Origin: Dyadobacter sp. | GTDB lineage: Bacteria; Bacteroidota; Bacteroidia; Cytophagales; Spirosomataceae | Direction of reading: 5' to 3' | Assembly (NCBI RefSeq): GCF_017744695.1 | Contig: NZ_JAGIAS010000003.1 | Location: forward strand, 744,001-808,000 | Length of the DNA stretch: 64,000 nt | Part shown: piece by piece, positions 19,001 through 26,608 of the stretch | How the letters are laid out: each line of letters opens with the position of its first letter | How positions within the stretch are numbered: the stretch's first letter is position 1 | Notes under the pieces: model-generated | Database searches by the model: none | The model's input: the letters and a program-made list of their open reading frames with translations, nothing else | Told to the model about the DNA's origin: nothing | Made by a program: the position numbers and the translations under genes

Positions 19001-19368
19001 AAACCGGTTACGACCACATCCTGCAAGCCTACCGCATCTTCCACAAGTTCGATCGTCAAACTCCGGGCTGCTTTCACCTCTTTGGGTAAGAAGCCGATCA
19101 TGCTGATCACGAGTGTAGCATTGTCGGAAACGCCCTGCAACAGGAATTCACCCTTTTCATTGGTGACGGTACCTTTCTGCAAGCCTTTCACCCGAACAGT
19201 CGATCCGATCAACGGCTCGCCCGTGCTGCTTTTTACGACACCTTTCACGTCGATGTCGGCAGCAAACGCCAGGGAAGAAAACGGAGAAGCGAAAACGGAC
19301 AGGAAGAAAATACCCAGGAGCAACGCAATAAGCCGACTCAGGCCACTGATCCGATAGAAAAGATTCAT
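16012..19368 (-). CDS. SusC/RagA-family TonB-linked outer-membrane transporter
   Basis: This 1118-residue outer-membrane barrel has an N-terminal signal peptide (residues 1-36). A carboxypeptidase-regulatory-like domain follows (DVKGVVKSSTGEPLIGSTVR), then the TonB-box/plug start (DVVVTGFQQINKDKFTGSAV) and a plug with SVLKDAAAAALYGARAMNGV-like wording (IETFDILKDAAAAALYG). Many barrel strands fill the rest, to the final aromatic-poor strand FTVALKLTL. It is the first gene of a four-gene operon with SusD, a zinc metallohydrolase lipoprotein and DUF4302. No anti-sigma/ECF pair or hybrid sensor adjoins it, so local regulation is not visible. The ligand is unknown; no glycoside hydrolase is in the operon. 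Confidence 0.95.
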   Translation of the reverse strand: MNLFYRISGLSRLIALLLGIFFLSVFASPFSSLAFAADIDVKGVVKSSTGEPLIGSTVRVKGLQKGTVTNEKGEFLLQGVSDNATLVISMIGFLPKEVKAARSLTIELVEDAVGLQDVVVTGFQQINKDKFTGSAVTLKTDDVKIDGLPDVSRMLEGRAAGVSIQNVSGTFGAAPKIRIRGATSLNGANKPLWVIDGVVQEDIVNISNDQLSSGDPTTLLGSAVAGLNPNDIETFDILKDAAAAALYGARAMNGVIVITTKKGKSGKPVITYSGNFSTQLVPSYRNFNIMNSAQQMSVLGELERKGYLNTSILSKPDYGVYGKMYNLMTGDDQGNFPLENSTQAKRNFLMGYARANTDWFDVLFKQNFIHEHSLSVSFGTEKSSSYASVSYLDDNGWTIADKVKRYTLNFNNNYQLSDRLSIGLTTLASVRRQQAPGSLSRRSNPVEGKYDRDFDINPFSYALNTSRTLTAYDQNGNLEFFRRNFAPFNIISELANNKINLTLADIKLQGNLSYKITDNLSYDFLGALRYIQTGREHTITEHSNMANAYRAADNSTIALANKYLYTDPDVPNAYPVVVLPSGGFYNRNEDQMLFYNVRNNLRYNQKLGERHEVNALVGQEVKFTNRQNSNNTGYGFQYDQGGTPFVDYRILKQTIETNFQYYGMQMDYERFAAFYGSLGYTLDGKYNLTGYVRYDGSNRFGKSAIARWLPTYTIAGSWNFDRENFFKNIKWLSMGRLRLSYGLSADTGPATNAAVLLQSIITRRPYADEKESAIQLASLQNTELTWEKLYSGNVGLDVGLFANRINFTLDAYIRNSFDLIDQIKTSGIGGQIYKIANYADMESYGADFSVDGVLFKNRDWDFRSRITFGYSHTLITNVNNSPGIFDLVKAEGANVEGKPVRSLFSIDYRALNPKTGVPIFLNENGEVSSDVYLQDQNIQYLKYEGPVDPPFTGGFNNTLSYKGLSLNVFFTYQAGNKIRLNPLYKSSFSDLDAMPKEFLDRWVLPGDEKLGATPSIADQLEQQYLQGTYPYNIYNYSTERVAKGDFIRLKSVSLAYKLPLQVITRYGFKAASIQVSSINPWLIYSDKKLKGQDPEFFNSGGVAQPIQKQFTVALKLTL

Positions 19369-19653
19369 ATAAATAAGTATAAGTCTAACCCCAAATAACT
19401 GTCCGTCCGCCCGAAGCGGGTTTAAAAATTAATAGATTCAATAATACGTATTATCGCCCGAAAAGCGAAAACAATCTACCACCAGCGGTGACAAAAATTA
19501 AAACGACGCGAATTGCGTAAAAACAAAAGAATATACTCAATACGCACAAAATCCCGATACTGTTGAAGTGCGTAGCGCGATTTTGACAAATTATCTCACT
19601 AAAAACACTGCAAAATCGCATTTTATTGTCTGGGAAACGCGATTTAAGCGGTT
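19369..19653. other. A/T-rich intergenic region upstream of the SusC operon
   Basis: These 285 nt separate the SusC operon from the siroheme gene; both read on the minus strand. The region must hold the SusC promoter, but no clean TAnnTTTG box stands out. CCCG-AAG-CGGG (about 19408-19420) makes only a 4-bp stem. No gene or repeat was seen. Confidence 0.5.
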
Positions 19654-20241
19654 TTAGGAGACATCTTTTTTCTTTTCTGTCAAAACCGAAGTAATGCGGT
19701 TCAATTCGTCGACTTTCGAAGCAAAATCACCTTTCAGCATATCACGGACCGCTTTGAGTTGCTCCATCGCCGTGTCGAGGTTGTCGGGCAGCGCTTCGCC
19801 CAGGACCTCTTTGAGCCGTTTGGCGAATGTGGGCGACATTCCATTCGTGGAGATGGCTACTTTGAGATTGCCTTTTCTGACGACGGAGGACAGATAGAAA
19901 TCGCAGATATCCGGTGTGTCGGCTACGTTAGCGAGTATATGACGGGCGCGGGCTGTTTCCGATATTCGCTTGTTCTCGGACTTATCGTTCGTAGCCACGA
20001 TCACCAGATCTTTTTCCAGCAGGTCGTCATCCCCGAACTTCCGTACAATTAGATTTATTCGGGAATTGGCTGCTGCAATGTTTCTGATTTCCTCGCGGAT
20101 TTCAGGCGCAACGAGCGTCACGCGCGCGAGCGGGGAGTTATCGAGAACGGCCGTAATTTTTTCCAAACCCACGTAGCCTCCGCCCACAATGAGCGTGTGC
20201 AGGTTTTCGAGTTTCAGGAATATCGGAAAGAGATTGTTCAT
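19654..20241 (-). CDS. Precorrin-2 dehydrogenase / siroheme synthase N-terminal domain
   Basis: This 195-residue protein resembles the NAD-dependent domain of CysG/Met8p, which oxidises precorrin-2 to sirohydrochlorin on the way to siroheme. It starts NNLFPIFLKLENLHTLIVGGG, with the dinucleotide loop GGGYVGLEK at about 20-28, and contains VIVATNDKSENKRIS and VRKGNLKVAISTNGMSPTFAKRLKE, the standard signature. No uroporphyrinogen methyltransferase domain is fused; that gene must lie elsewhere. No sulfite or nitrite reductase gene is adjacent. A promoter box sits 5 nt before the start, so the transcript is probably nearly leaderless. Confidence 0.88.
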   Translation of the reverse strand: MNNLFPIFLKLENLHTLIVGGGYVGLEKITAVLDNSPLARVTLVAPEIREEIRNIAAANSRINLIVRKFGDDDLLEKDLVIVATNDKSENKRISETARARHILANVADTPDICDFYLSSVVRKGNLKVAISTNGMSPTFAKRLKEVLGEALPDNLDTAMEQLKAVRDMLKGDFASKVDELNRITSVLTEKKKDVS

Positions 20242-20245
20242 TGAT

Positions 20246-20253
20246 CAAATTTA
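20246..20253 (-). promoter_or_regulatory. Promoter -7 box (TAAATTTG) for the siroheme gene
   Basis: The minus strand reads TAAATTTG, an exact TAnnTTTG match, 4 nt upstream of the ATG whose first base is 20241. Transcription would begin at or within a few bases of the start codon. Confidence 0.45.
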
Positions 20254-20337
20254 CACAAATAACCCATTCATAACGAAGACACGAATGCCTTTATAACTAT
20301 TCCAACATCACACTTTTTCTATCTGCTTCTTTCCCCG

Positions 20338-20345
20338 TACCTTTG
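20338..20345 (+). promoter_or_regulatory. Promoter -7 box (TACCTTTG) for the ABC-F gene
   Basis: TACCTTTG followed by CACC and the ATG at 20350 is the classic Bacteroidota arrangement. It leaves a leader of only a few bases. Confidence 0.65.
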
Positions 20346-20349
20346 CACC

Positions 20350-22293
20350 ATGATCGCGATTACGAACCTCAGCTATTTCCTGGGCGACCGTGCATTGTAC
20401 GACGGCGCTTCACTACATATCAAGCCAAAACAAAAGATCGGGCTTATCGGACTAAACGGTACCGGCAAGTCCACCCTGTTACGCATGATCAATGGAGAAT
20501 TCCAGCCCGACGGCGGCTCGATCTCCAAAGCTGGCGACTGTACGATCGGCTTCCTCAACCAGGATCTGCTTTCATACCAAACCGAAGATTCGATCCTTTC
20601 GGTGGCTATGCAAGCATTTGAAAGACAGAATGTTCTCCAAGTGCAAATGGATAAAATCCTGCACGACATGGAGCATAACTATACCGATGATCTCGTGGAC
20701 AAGCTCGCCCGCGTGCAGGAAGAATTTGAAGCGCTGGACGGCTATTCGGTACAATCCAAGGCGGAGGCAATCCTGGAAGGTCTTGGCTTTTCGACTGCCG
20801 ACCTGAACCTGCCGCTACGGCAATTCTCAGGGGGCTGGCGGATGCGTGTGATGCTTGCGAAACTGCTTTTGCAAAAACCATCGCTCCTGATGCTCGATGA
20901 GCCTACCAACCACTTGGACCTTCCTTCTATCCAATGGGTGGAAAAATACACACAAAACTATGAAGGAGCGGTGATCGTCGTTTCCCACGACCGCCAGTTC
21001 CTCGACAATACCATTGATACAACCGTAGAAGTTTCGGGAGGAAAGCTCAATTACTACGCTGGAAATTATTCCTATTACCTGGAAGAGAAGGCACTCCGTA
21101 ATGATATTCAACGTGGCGCTTACGAAAACCAGCAGGCTAAAATCCGTCAGACGGAGCGTTTTATCGAGCGTTTTAAAGCCAAAGCTACCAAATCACGCCA
21201 GGTACAGAGCAGGGTGAAAGCTTTGGACAGAATGGATATAGTGGATGAGGTAATGGACGAGAATGCGAAAGTACACTTCCGTTTCCAGTTCACGACCCAG
21301 CCGGGCCGCCATGTTTTCCAGTTGGAAGATGCCTCCAAGGCCTACGGCGACAAGGTGATCCTCGACGCTACCAATATCAGCATGGAGCGCGGCGATAAGA
21401 TCGCGCTGATCGGCGCCAACGGTCGGGGTAAATCTACCGTGCTCCGCATTGTAGCCGGTACCGAACCTATCGAAGGCAAACGAAGACTGGGACACAATGT
21501 ATCGTTTACATTCTACGCTCAGCACCAGCTCGAATCCCTCAACGTTGCGCATAACCTCATCGAGGAATTGAAATATGCCAACCCTACCAAGACCGAAACC
21601 GAGTTACGGACCGTATTGGGTTGCTTCCTTTTCACAGGGGATGATGTTTTCAAGAAGATCAAAGTTCTTTCCGGTGGAGAGAAATCGCGGGTTGCATTGG
21701 CGAAGGTACTGCTTTCACAGGCCAATTTCCTGTTGCTCGATGAGCCTACCAACCACCTGGACATGCAATCCGTCAATATCCTGATCCAGGCGTTGCAACA
21801 ATATGAAGGCAGCTACATTGTCGTTTCCCACGACCGCTATTTCGTGGAAAACATTGCGAACAAGATCTGGTATATTGAAGATCATCAGATCAAGGAATAT
21901 CCTGGCACGTACGAGGAATATGAAATTTGGGTAGAAGAACGCGGATTGCAATCGGCGGTGAGTGAAAAAGTACAAGTCAGCAGCGCTCCGCCGCAAAAAA
22001 ACCAGCCTGCCCCGGCTCAGAATAAAAACAATGGCAAACCCCAGTCGAACGAGGACGCCCAAAAGTTGAAAAAAGCGAGAAAACAGATCGAAGAGCTGGA
22101 AGACACCATCAATAATCTCGAAGTAAGGAAAGCGGAAACCGAAGGCAAACTAGCCGATCCGGCGATTTACAATGACTCCGTTGCATTGGCTGAAATGAAC
22201 CGGTTTTACACAGATATCAAGCAAAAACTGGAACAGAGTACGGAAGATTGGGAAAACCTGATGCTGGAAGTGGAAGAACTTTCGGGGAAATAG
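20350..22293 (+). CDS. ABC-F family ATPase (ribosome-associated, Uup/YheS-like)
   Basis: This 647-residue protein carries two ABC ATPase domains and no membrane segments. Domain 1 has Walker A GLNGTGKST (34-42), signature FSGGWRMRV and Walker B LLMLDEPTNHLD. Domain 2 has Walker A GANGRGKST (about 354-362), signature LSGGEKSRV and LLLDEPTNHLD. The linker is charged and basic, and residues ~560-645 form a coiled coil after a Q/N/P-rich stretch, as in Uup-type proteins. ABC-F proteins bind the ribosomal E site and ease translation stalls; some give antibiotic resistance. Core placement and length favour a housekeeping role. A clear terminator follows at 22304-22328. Confidence 0.92.
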   Translation: MIAITNLSYFLGDRALYDGASLHIKPKQKIGLIGLNGTGKSTLLRMINGEFQPDGGSISKAGDCTIGFLNQDLLSYQTEDSILSVAMQAFERQNVLQVQMDKILHDMEHNYTDDLVDKLARVQEEFEALDGYSVQSKAEAILEGLGFSTADLNLPLRQFSGGWRMRVMLAKLLLQKPSLLMLDEPTNHLDLPSIQWVEKYTQNYEGAVIVVSHDRQFLDNTIDTTVEVSGGKLNYYAGNYSYYLEEKALRNDIQRGAYENQQAKIRQTERFIERFKAKATKSRQVQSRVKALDRMDIVDEVMDENAKVHFRFQFTTQPGRHVFQLEDASKAYGDKVILDATNISMERGDKIALIGANGRGKSTVLRIVAGTEPIEGKRRLGHNVSFTFYAQHQLESLNVAHNLIEELKYANPTKTETELRTVLGCFLFTGDDVFKKIKVLSGGEKSRVALAKVLLSQANFLLLDEPTNHLDMQSVNILIQALQQYEGSYIVVSHDRYFVENIANKIWYIEDHQIKEYPGTYEEYEIWVEERGLQSAVSEKVQVSSAPPQKNQPAPAQNKNNGKPQSNEDAQKLKKARKQIEELEDTINNLEVRKAETEGKLADPAIYNDSVALAEMNRFYTDIKQKLEQSTEDWENLMLEVEELSGK

Positions 22294-22303
22294 AAGGAAT
22301 GTG

Positions 22304-22328
22304 AAGGGAGCCGGGTGGCTCCCTTTTT
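22304..22328 (+). terminator. Intrinsic terminator after the ABC-F gene
   Basis: Arms AAGGGAGCC (22304-22312) and 22317-22325 pair perfectly across a GGGT loop and run into five T residues. Confidence 0.8.
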
Positions 22329-22329
22329 A

Positions 22330-22908
22330 CTATCCCAAATCTTCGGTCTGCGCGTAGATGTCTACCATTTTTAGCGTCAGCCCAATATGACCAATTTCAA
22401 TGCTACCTTCGATGTCATAAGATTCAGAAGATAAAAACCAAATACCCTCACTACCTTTACGGTATACCCGTGCCCCGATCTCCTGAGAATCGATCAGGAC
22501 GTACTCTACCAAGGATTTCAAGCCCTGATAGAAGTGGAATTTTTTCCCTTGATCGTAGCCTTCGGTGCTCGGAGAAAGGATTTCCACTATCACTGACGGA
22601 TTAAGCAAAGTGTCTTTTCTCCCATCGAGAAGTTCGGGTTTACCACACACAATCAGGTAATCCGGGTACGTGTATAAGGTATTTTCAGGAATATGGACAC
22701 GCATGTCCCCAGACAAACCGCGGCATTGTTTGCCTTTCAGAAAAGCACCCACTTCCACCGAGAGGTTTTCCTTAATCTGCGTATGATTAAGGCCGGCCCC
22801 GGCCATCGCAAAAATCTCTCCGCGATAGTACTCGCTTTTGTACTCCGCGGCGCGTTCCAGTTCAAGATATTCTTCCTGAGTGTACATTTTGATCGCTATT
22901 GCTGTCAT
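22330..22908 (-). CDS. Uma2-family (DUF820) putative endonuclease
   Basis: The start is set at MTAIAIKMYTQEEYLELE (22908). An in-frame ATG at 22920 overlaps a promoter box (22918-22925) and would not be in the transcript. The 192-residue protein has the PD-(D/E)XK-like DUF820 core: YKSEYYRGEIFAMAG, PDYLIVCG (about 120-127), VIVEILSPSTEGYDQGKKF and EYVLID. Uma2 proteins occur in many copies in cyanobacteria and Bacteroidota; their biological target is unknown. It lies alone between the ABC-F terminator and the T9SS plug gene. Confidence 0.85.
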   Translation of the reverse strand: MTAIAIKMYTQEEYLELERAAEYKSEYYRGEIFAMAGAGLNHTQIKENLSVEVGAFLKGKQCRGLSGDMRVHIPENTLYTYPDYLIVCGKPELLDGRKDTLLNPSVIVEILSPSTEGYDQGKKFHFYQGLKSLVEYVLIDSQEIGARVYRKGSEGIWFLSSESYDIEGSIEIGHIGLTLKMVDIYAQTEDLG

Positions 22909-22917
22909 GGTTCTAAT

Positions 22918-22925
22918 CAAAAATA
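22918..22925 (-). promoter_or_regulatory. Promoter -7 box (TATTTTTG) for the Uma2 gene
   Basis: The minus strand reads TATTTTTG, an exact TAnnTTTG match. It overlaps the ATG at 22920 and lies 9 nt before the ATG at 22908, supporting the downstream start. Confidence 0.45.
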
Positions 22926-23006
22926 GTTAATAATGTTCAAATCACCTTTTCCAAACTCTATGTACCTTACCGTAAAAAGTATCGTTAGTCATTTAAAAAT
23001 TCCGAA

Positions 23007-24287
23007 ATGCGTTTAGTACAGCTGATAATCCTTTTTCTCGTTTGCACACACGCCTACGCGCAGCCGCAAGGGCTTCGCCTGGAAGATTTTATTTATCAGG
23101 ACAAGATCAAAACCGTGCTGCTGTACCCGGCTCTCGATGATCCCGAAAACCCTACCCGTCTGCTCACACCCCCTATTACACCCCTGAATAATCCGGCACC
23201 GCTGGTACTCGAGTTCGACGACATGACCGGCCAGCCGGAGGGGTACCGCGCCAAGATCATCCATTGCAATGCCGATTGGACCAAATCCAACCTGAACGAT
23301 ATCGAGTTTACCTTCGAATTCAACGAGTATCCGATCAACAGATACGACCAGTCATTCAGTACCAAAGTACCTTACACGCATTACCGTTTGGAATTGCCCA
23401 AATTGAAGTTGCCGGGGAATTATGTAATCTATGTTTTTTCAGACCGGGACCGTAAACTAATGTTCAGCCGGCGGTTCATGCATTATCAACCGCGCGTCAA
23501 CATTACGGCGAAGGCACGTTTCTCGCAGGGAATAGAGCAGCAGTTTTCGGATCAGCAAATCGACTTCTCGGTGGATTACAAAGGCTACCAGCTCAATGCC
23601 CCGCAAACAGATCTGAAAGTGGTGATCCGGAAGAACTTCCGCTGGGACCAGGCGAAAACCAATTACAAACCGACCAACGTGCGCCCGTTTGATCAGCTCC
23701 TGGAATACACATTTTTCGACCTTGAAAACACGTTCCAGGGCGGAAACGAATTCCGGTATTTCGACAGTCGATCGTTGACTGGCCGGGGCTACGGAGTTAA
23801 TGAAATCGAACGGACCGATGCATTCACGAAACTATTTCTCTTCCCCGATAAGCCCCGTGCTCACGTACCGTATATACAAATCGATGATTTCAATGGCCAG
23901 TACATTGTGGACCAGCGGGAATCAGGGCGCGGAAGTGTAGAGGCCGACTATACGCCCGTTGTATTCACCTTGAAGACCGAGGAAGATCCTGGCGCGACAT
24001 TTTATGTAAATGGTGCTTTCAACCTCTGGCAGCTTACCGATCATAATAAAATGACCTATGATGTCACCGCACAGGCATATCAGGTTGAAATGATGGTGAA
24101 ACAGGGTGTTATTAACTACGACTACACCATGGTTAAAGCGAATCAGAAGCCTGACGAATCTTATATTGAAGGAAATTTTGCTGCTACCGAGAACGATTAT
24201 GATATATTGATCTATCACCGTCCGCCCGCCAGCCGTGCCGACCTGCTCGTCGGTTACCGCACCGTAGAATGGAACCGGCGGCGTTAA
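23007..24287 (+). CDS. Type IX secretion system plug protein (DUF5103)
   Basis: This 426-residue protein has a cleavable signal peptide (residues 1-18, ending AYA/Q) and the DUF5103 layout: LRLEDFIYQDKIKTVLLYP, an all-beta first half with IIHCNADWTKSNLNDIEF, YIQIDDFNGQYIV in the middle and a C-terminal Ig-like domain (FYVNGAFNLWQLTDHNKM). In Flavobacterium the Plug protein closes the periplasmic side of the SprA translocon, and this is the accepted name for the family. It implies a working T9SS in this organism. The next gene starts 13 nt downstream, so the two are probably co-transcribed. Confidence 0.88.
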   Translation: MRLVQLIILFLVCTHAYAQPQGLRLEDFIYQDKIKTVLLYPALDDPENPTRLLTPPITPLNNPAPLVLEFDDMTGQPEGYRAKIIHCNADWTKSNLNDIEFTFEFNEYPINRYDQSFSTKVPYTHYRLELPKLKLPGNYVIYVFSDRDRKLMFSRRFMHYQPRVNITAKARFSQGIEQQFSDQQIDFSVDYKGYQLNAPQTDLKVVIRKNFRWDQAKTNYKPTNVRPFDQLLEYTFFDLENTFQGGNEFRYFDSRSLTGRGYGVNEIERTDAFTKLFLFPDKPRAHVPYIQIDDFNGQYIVDQRESGRGSVEADYTPVVFTLKTEEDPGATFYVNGAFNLWQLTDHNKMTYDVTAQAYQVEMMVKQGVINYDYTMVKANQKPDESYIEGNFAATENDYDILIYHRPPASRADLLVGYRTVEWNRRR

Positions 24288-24299
24288 CTGTTTAACGTT

Positions 24300-24695
24300 A
24301 TGAAATCATCAGCAAACAGCGTGTACCTCACATCTAACCTGTCGATTACTAACGACGAGAATTACATTGTCGATTGCCTGGTAGATCATGATGAAATGCC
24401 GGTCAATTTCGATGCGAACCATGTGATCAGTTTCTACGTACAAACTGATCTTTACCTGGTACTCTATTTCCCGCAACTGGATGACCGTGGTTTTCAAATG
24501 TACATTGTGGAGGATTTTTCGCAGAATATCGACGATCTGGTATTCCTACGAGAGATGTTCATGCAGCTGATCAATGAAGGGCACAATCCCGAGCTTTTAA
24601 AGAAGGCCCATTATAAAGTAGACACCATTCTGCATATGGCCAAAACGCTTCGCGCGGTGATCCATAAAGATGCGCCCGATTATTACGAGGATTGA
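24300..24695 (+). CDS. Conserved hypothetical protein, 131 aa
   Basis: I do not recognise a named family. The protein is acidic, soluble and without signal peptide. It alternates short beta strands (VYLTSNLSI, YIVDCLVDHDEMPV, VISFYVQTDLYLVLYFPQ) and ends in two helices (FLREMFMQLINEG, VDTILHMAKTLRAVI). It lies 13 nt after the T9SS plug gene and before a shared terminator, so it is probably expressed with it. A role linked to secretion is only inference from position. Confidence 0.65.
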   Translation: MKSSANSVYLTSNLSITNDENYIVDCLVDHDEMPVNFDANHVISFYVQTDLYLVLYFPQLDDRGFQMYIVEDFSQNIDDLVFLREMFMQLINEGHNPELLKKAHYKVDTILHMAKTLRAVIHKDAPDYYED

Positions 24696-24705
24696 TATAC
24701 AAAGC

Positions 24706-24732
24706 AAAAGAGCGGCACGTGGCCGCTCTTTT
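24706..24732. terminator. Bidirectional terminator between convergent genes
   Basis: Arms AAAAGAGCGGC (24706-24716) and 24722-24732 are perfect complements (11 bp) around a 5-nt loop. T-runs follow on either strand, so it can serve both the plus-strand plug operon and minus-strand ychF. Confidence 0.85.
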
Positions 24733-24757
24733 CATATCTGAATCATATTATCAAACA

Positions 24758-25858
24758 CTACACATTGAAGCGGAAGTGCATAATGTCACCGTCTGCGACA
24801 ACGTACTCTTTACCTTCCACAGCCATTTTACCGGCTTCCTTCACGGCAGGTTCCGTTTTATATTGTTCGTAATCGGCGATTTTGATCACCTCTGCACGGA
24901 TGAAGCCCTTTTCGAAATCGCTGTGAATTACGCCCGCAGCTTGCGGCGCTTTCCAGCCTTTCACGATCGTCCATGCACGAACTTCTTTGACGCCGGCAGT
25001 AAAATAAGTAATGAGGTTCAAAAGCGCGTAAGACGCTTTGATGAGCTTGCTCAAACCCGATTCCTTCAACCCATATTCACGCAGGAACATTTCGTGCTCT
25101 TCCGGATCTTCGATTTCCGAGATCTGAGATTCGATAGCCGCACAAAGTACGATCACATCCGCTCCTTCGTGTTTTACAGCTTCTCTCAGTTTCTCGGAAT
25201 ATTCATTGCCGGTCAGCATGGAGCCTTCGTCCACGTTCGCCACATAAAGCACCGGCTTTGCTGTCAGCAGTTGCAGGTCGCCAATCACCGACTCTCTCGT
25301 TTCCGCATCGATTTCAACGGCTCTCGCATTCTTGCCCTCTTCCAGCGTCGATTTATATTTTTTCAGCCATTCCAGTTCGGCTTTCGCTTTGGCATCGCCG
25401 GCACGAGCACCTTTCTCGGTTTTCTGAATCTTCTTCTCGATCGATTCCAGGTCTTTGAGCTGTAACTCCGCATCGATAATCTCCTTATCGAATACCGGGT
25501 CAACGCGGCCTTCCACGTGTACGACATTATCGTCGGAGAAGCAGCGTACCACGTGCACGATCGCATCTACCTCACGAATGTTGGCCAAAAACTTGTTACC
25601 CAATCCCGCTCCCTGGCTAGCGCCTTTTACAAGGCCTGCAATGTCCACGAATTCGATGATCGTAGGGATCACTTTCTGAGGGCCCACCAGCTTGGTAAGG
25701 GTATCCAGGCGTTCGTCGGGAACGGTCACAACGCCCACATTGGGCTCTATGGTACAAAAAGGATAATTGGCAGCTTCGGCTTTGCCGGTAGAGATGGCAT
25801 TAAAAAGGGTGGATTTCCCAACGTTCGGCAATCCGACAATCCCACATTGAAGACTCAT
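24758..25858 (-). CDS. ychF: Redox-regulated ATPase YchF (OLA1-like)
   Basis: The start is chosen at MSLQCGIVGLPNVGKSTLF (25858), as in all family members; the 11-residue upstream extension is not conserved. The 366-residue protein has the P-loop GLPNVGKST (8-16), NYPFCTIEPNVG, DIAGLVKGASQGAGLGNKF, a central coiled-coil insertion and a C-terminal TGS domain ending VADGDIMHFRFNV. YchF binds ATP in preference to GTP, associates with ribosomes and affects stress responses. A promoter box lies at 25941-25948, giving a leader near 75 nt. Confidence 0.95.
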   Translation of the reverse strand: MSLQCGIVGLPNVGKSTLFNAISTGKAEAANYPFCTIEPNVGVVTVPDERLDTLTKLVGPQKVIPTIIEFVDIAGLVKGASQGAGLGNKFLANIREVDAIVHVVRCFSDDNVVHVEGRVDPVFDKEIIDAELQLKDLESIEKKIQKTEKGARAGDAKAKAELEWLKKYKSTLEEGKNARAVEIDAETRESVIGDLQLLTAKPVLYVANVDEGSMLTGNEYSEKLREAVKHEGADVIVLCAAIESQISEIEDPEEHEMFLREYGLKESGLSKLIKASYALLNLITYFTAGVKEVRAWTIVKGWKAPQAAGVIHSDFEKGFIRAEVIKIADYEQYKTEPAVKEAGKMAVEGKEYVVADGDIMHFRFNV

Positions 25859-25940
25859 ATTTGAATGGTAAGCAGTGAATGGCGGCCGCATGCCCGATCA
25901 GTAATGCAAAGCATGCCCGCCTGCTGAATAATAATTTTCG

Positions 25941-25948
25941 CAAAATTA
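25941..25948 (-). promoter_or_regulatory. Promoter -7 box (TAATTTTG) for ychF
   Basis: The minus strand reads TAATTTTG, an exact TAnnTTTG match, about 83 nt before the ychF ATG. Confidence 0.5.
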
Positions 25949-25972
25949 CTATTTAGCAGGTACAAAAACCAA

Positions 25973-26000
25973 AAGCCTTCGTAATCAATTGCGAAGGCTT
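25973..26000 (-). terminator. Terminator after the PUR-family gene
   Basis: Arms AAGCCTTCG (25973-25981) and 25992-26000 pair over 9 bp with a 10-nt loop. On the minus strand the stem is followed by TTTGGTTTTTG, so it ends the gene at 26021-26341. Confidence 0.7.
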
Positions 26001-26020
26001 CTATTCAATATCTAAATTTC

Positions 26021-26341
26021 TTAATCCCACTTAAGGTCCGACTCCCCTACCACGTCTACCTCGTCTCCTTTGGATTCGAATTGTGAGAAGTCAACCTCTG
26101 GCATCAGTTCTGTCTTCACATGATCCACCGCTTCTTTCAATGCCTCCACGAACTTATCGAAGTCCTCCTTGTACAAAAACATCTTGTGTTTTTCGTAGGT
26201 AAATCCGTCCCCCTGAGGGTGGCGACGGCTTTCTGTGATGGTAAGATAGTAATCGTTAGATCGCGTTGAGCGAACATCGAAGAAGTAAGTCCTTTTTCCC
26301 GCCCTGACCCTTTTGGAGTAGATTTGCTCTCTGTCTTCCAC
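26021..26341 (-). CDS. PUR-family DNA/RNA-binding protein (DUF3276)
   Basis: This small protein of about 106 residues has a single PUR domain: EQIYSKRVRAGKRTYFFDVR, YYLTITESRR, FLYKEDFDKFVEALKEAVDH. The acidic C-terminal tail ends SDLKWD. Bacterial PUR proteins such as Borrelia Bpur bind nucleic acids, often RNA. I prefer the GTG at 26341, which begins right before EDREQIYSK where homologs start. A TTG at 26368 would add nine residues. It stands alone with its own terminator. Confidence 0.85.
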   Translation of the reverse strand: MEDREQIYSKRVRAGKRTYFFDVRSTRSNDYYLTITESRRHPQGDGFTYEKHKMFLYKEDFDKFVEALKEAVDHVKTELMPEVDFSQFESKGDEVDVVGESDLKWD

Positions 26342-26608
26342 TATGTTTAGTTTTAAATAGGTTTCCAAACGCTAAAATATAAAGTTTATTGCTGCTTCCA
26401 AAAAAACCGGAACATATTAGCAATTTGTTAGTTGTAGGTTACAAGCACGTCCACAGACAGTGCTCAAATTAAGTACAACTTTTGCTGGTTTGTTTAGATC
26501 TTTTTACTAGTTTTGAAATTCGTGGGTTTTAAAATTGACCTGAAACACCAAAGGAAGATATGAGATAAGGGACTTTTACCTTATTATGTTTCACCTAAAT
26601 CCAGAAAA

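Noticed and set aside
24692..25465. 257-codon open frame antisense to ychF
   Set aside because: The ychF reading has all GTPase motifs; the antisense product is an F/R-rich shadow.
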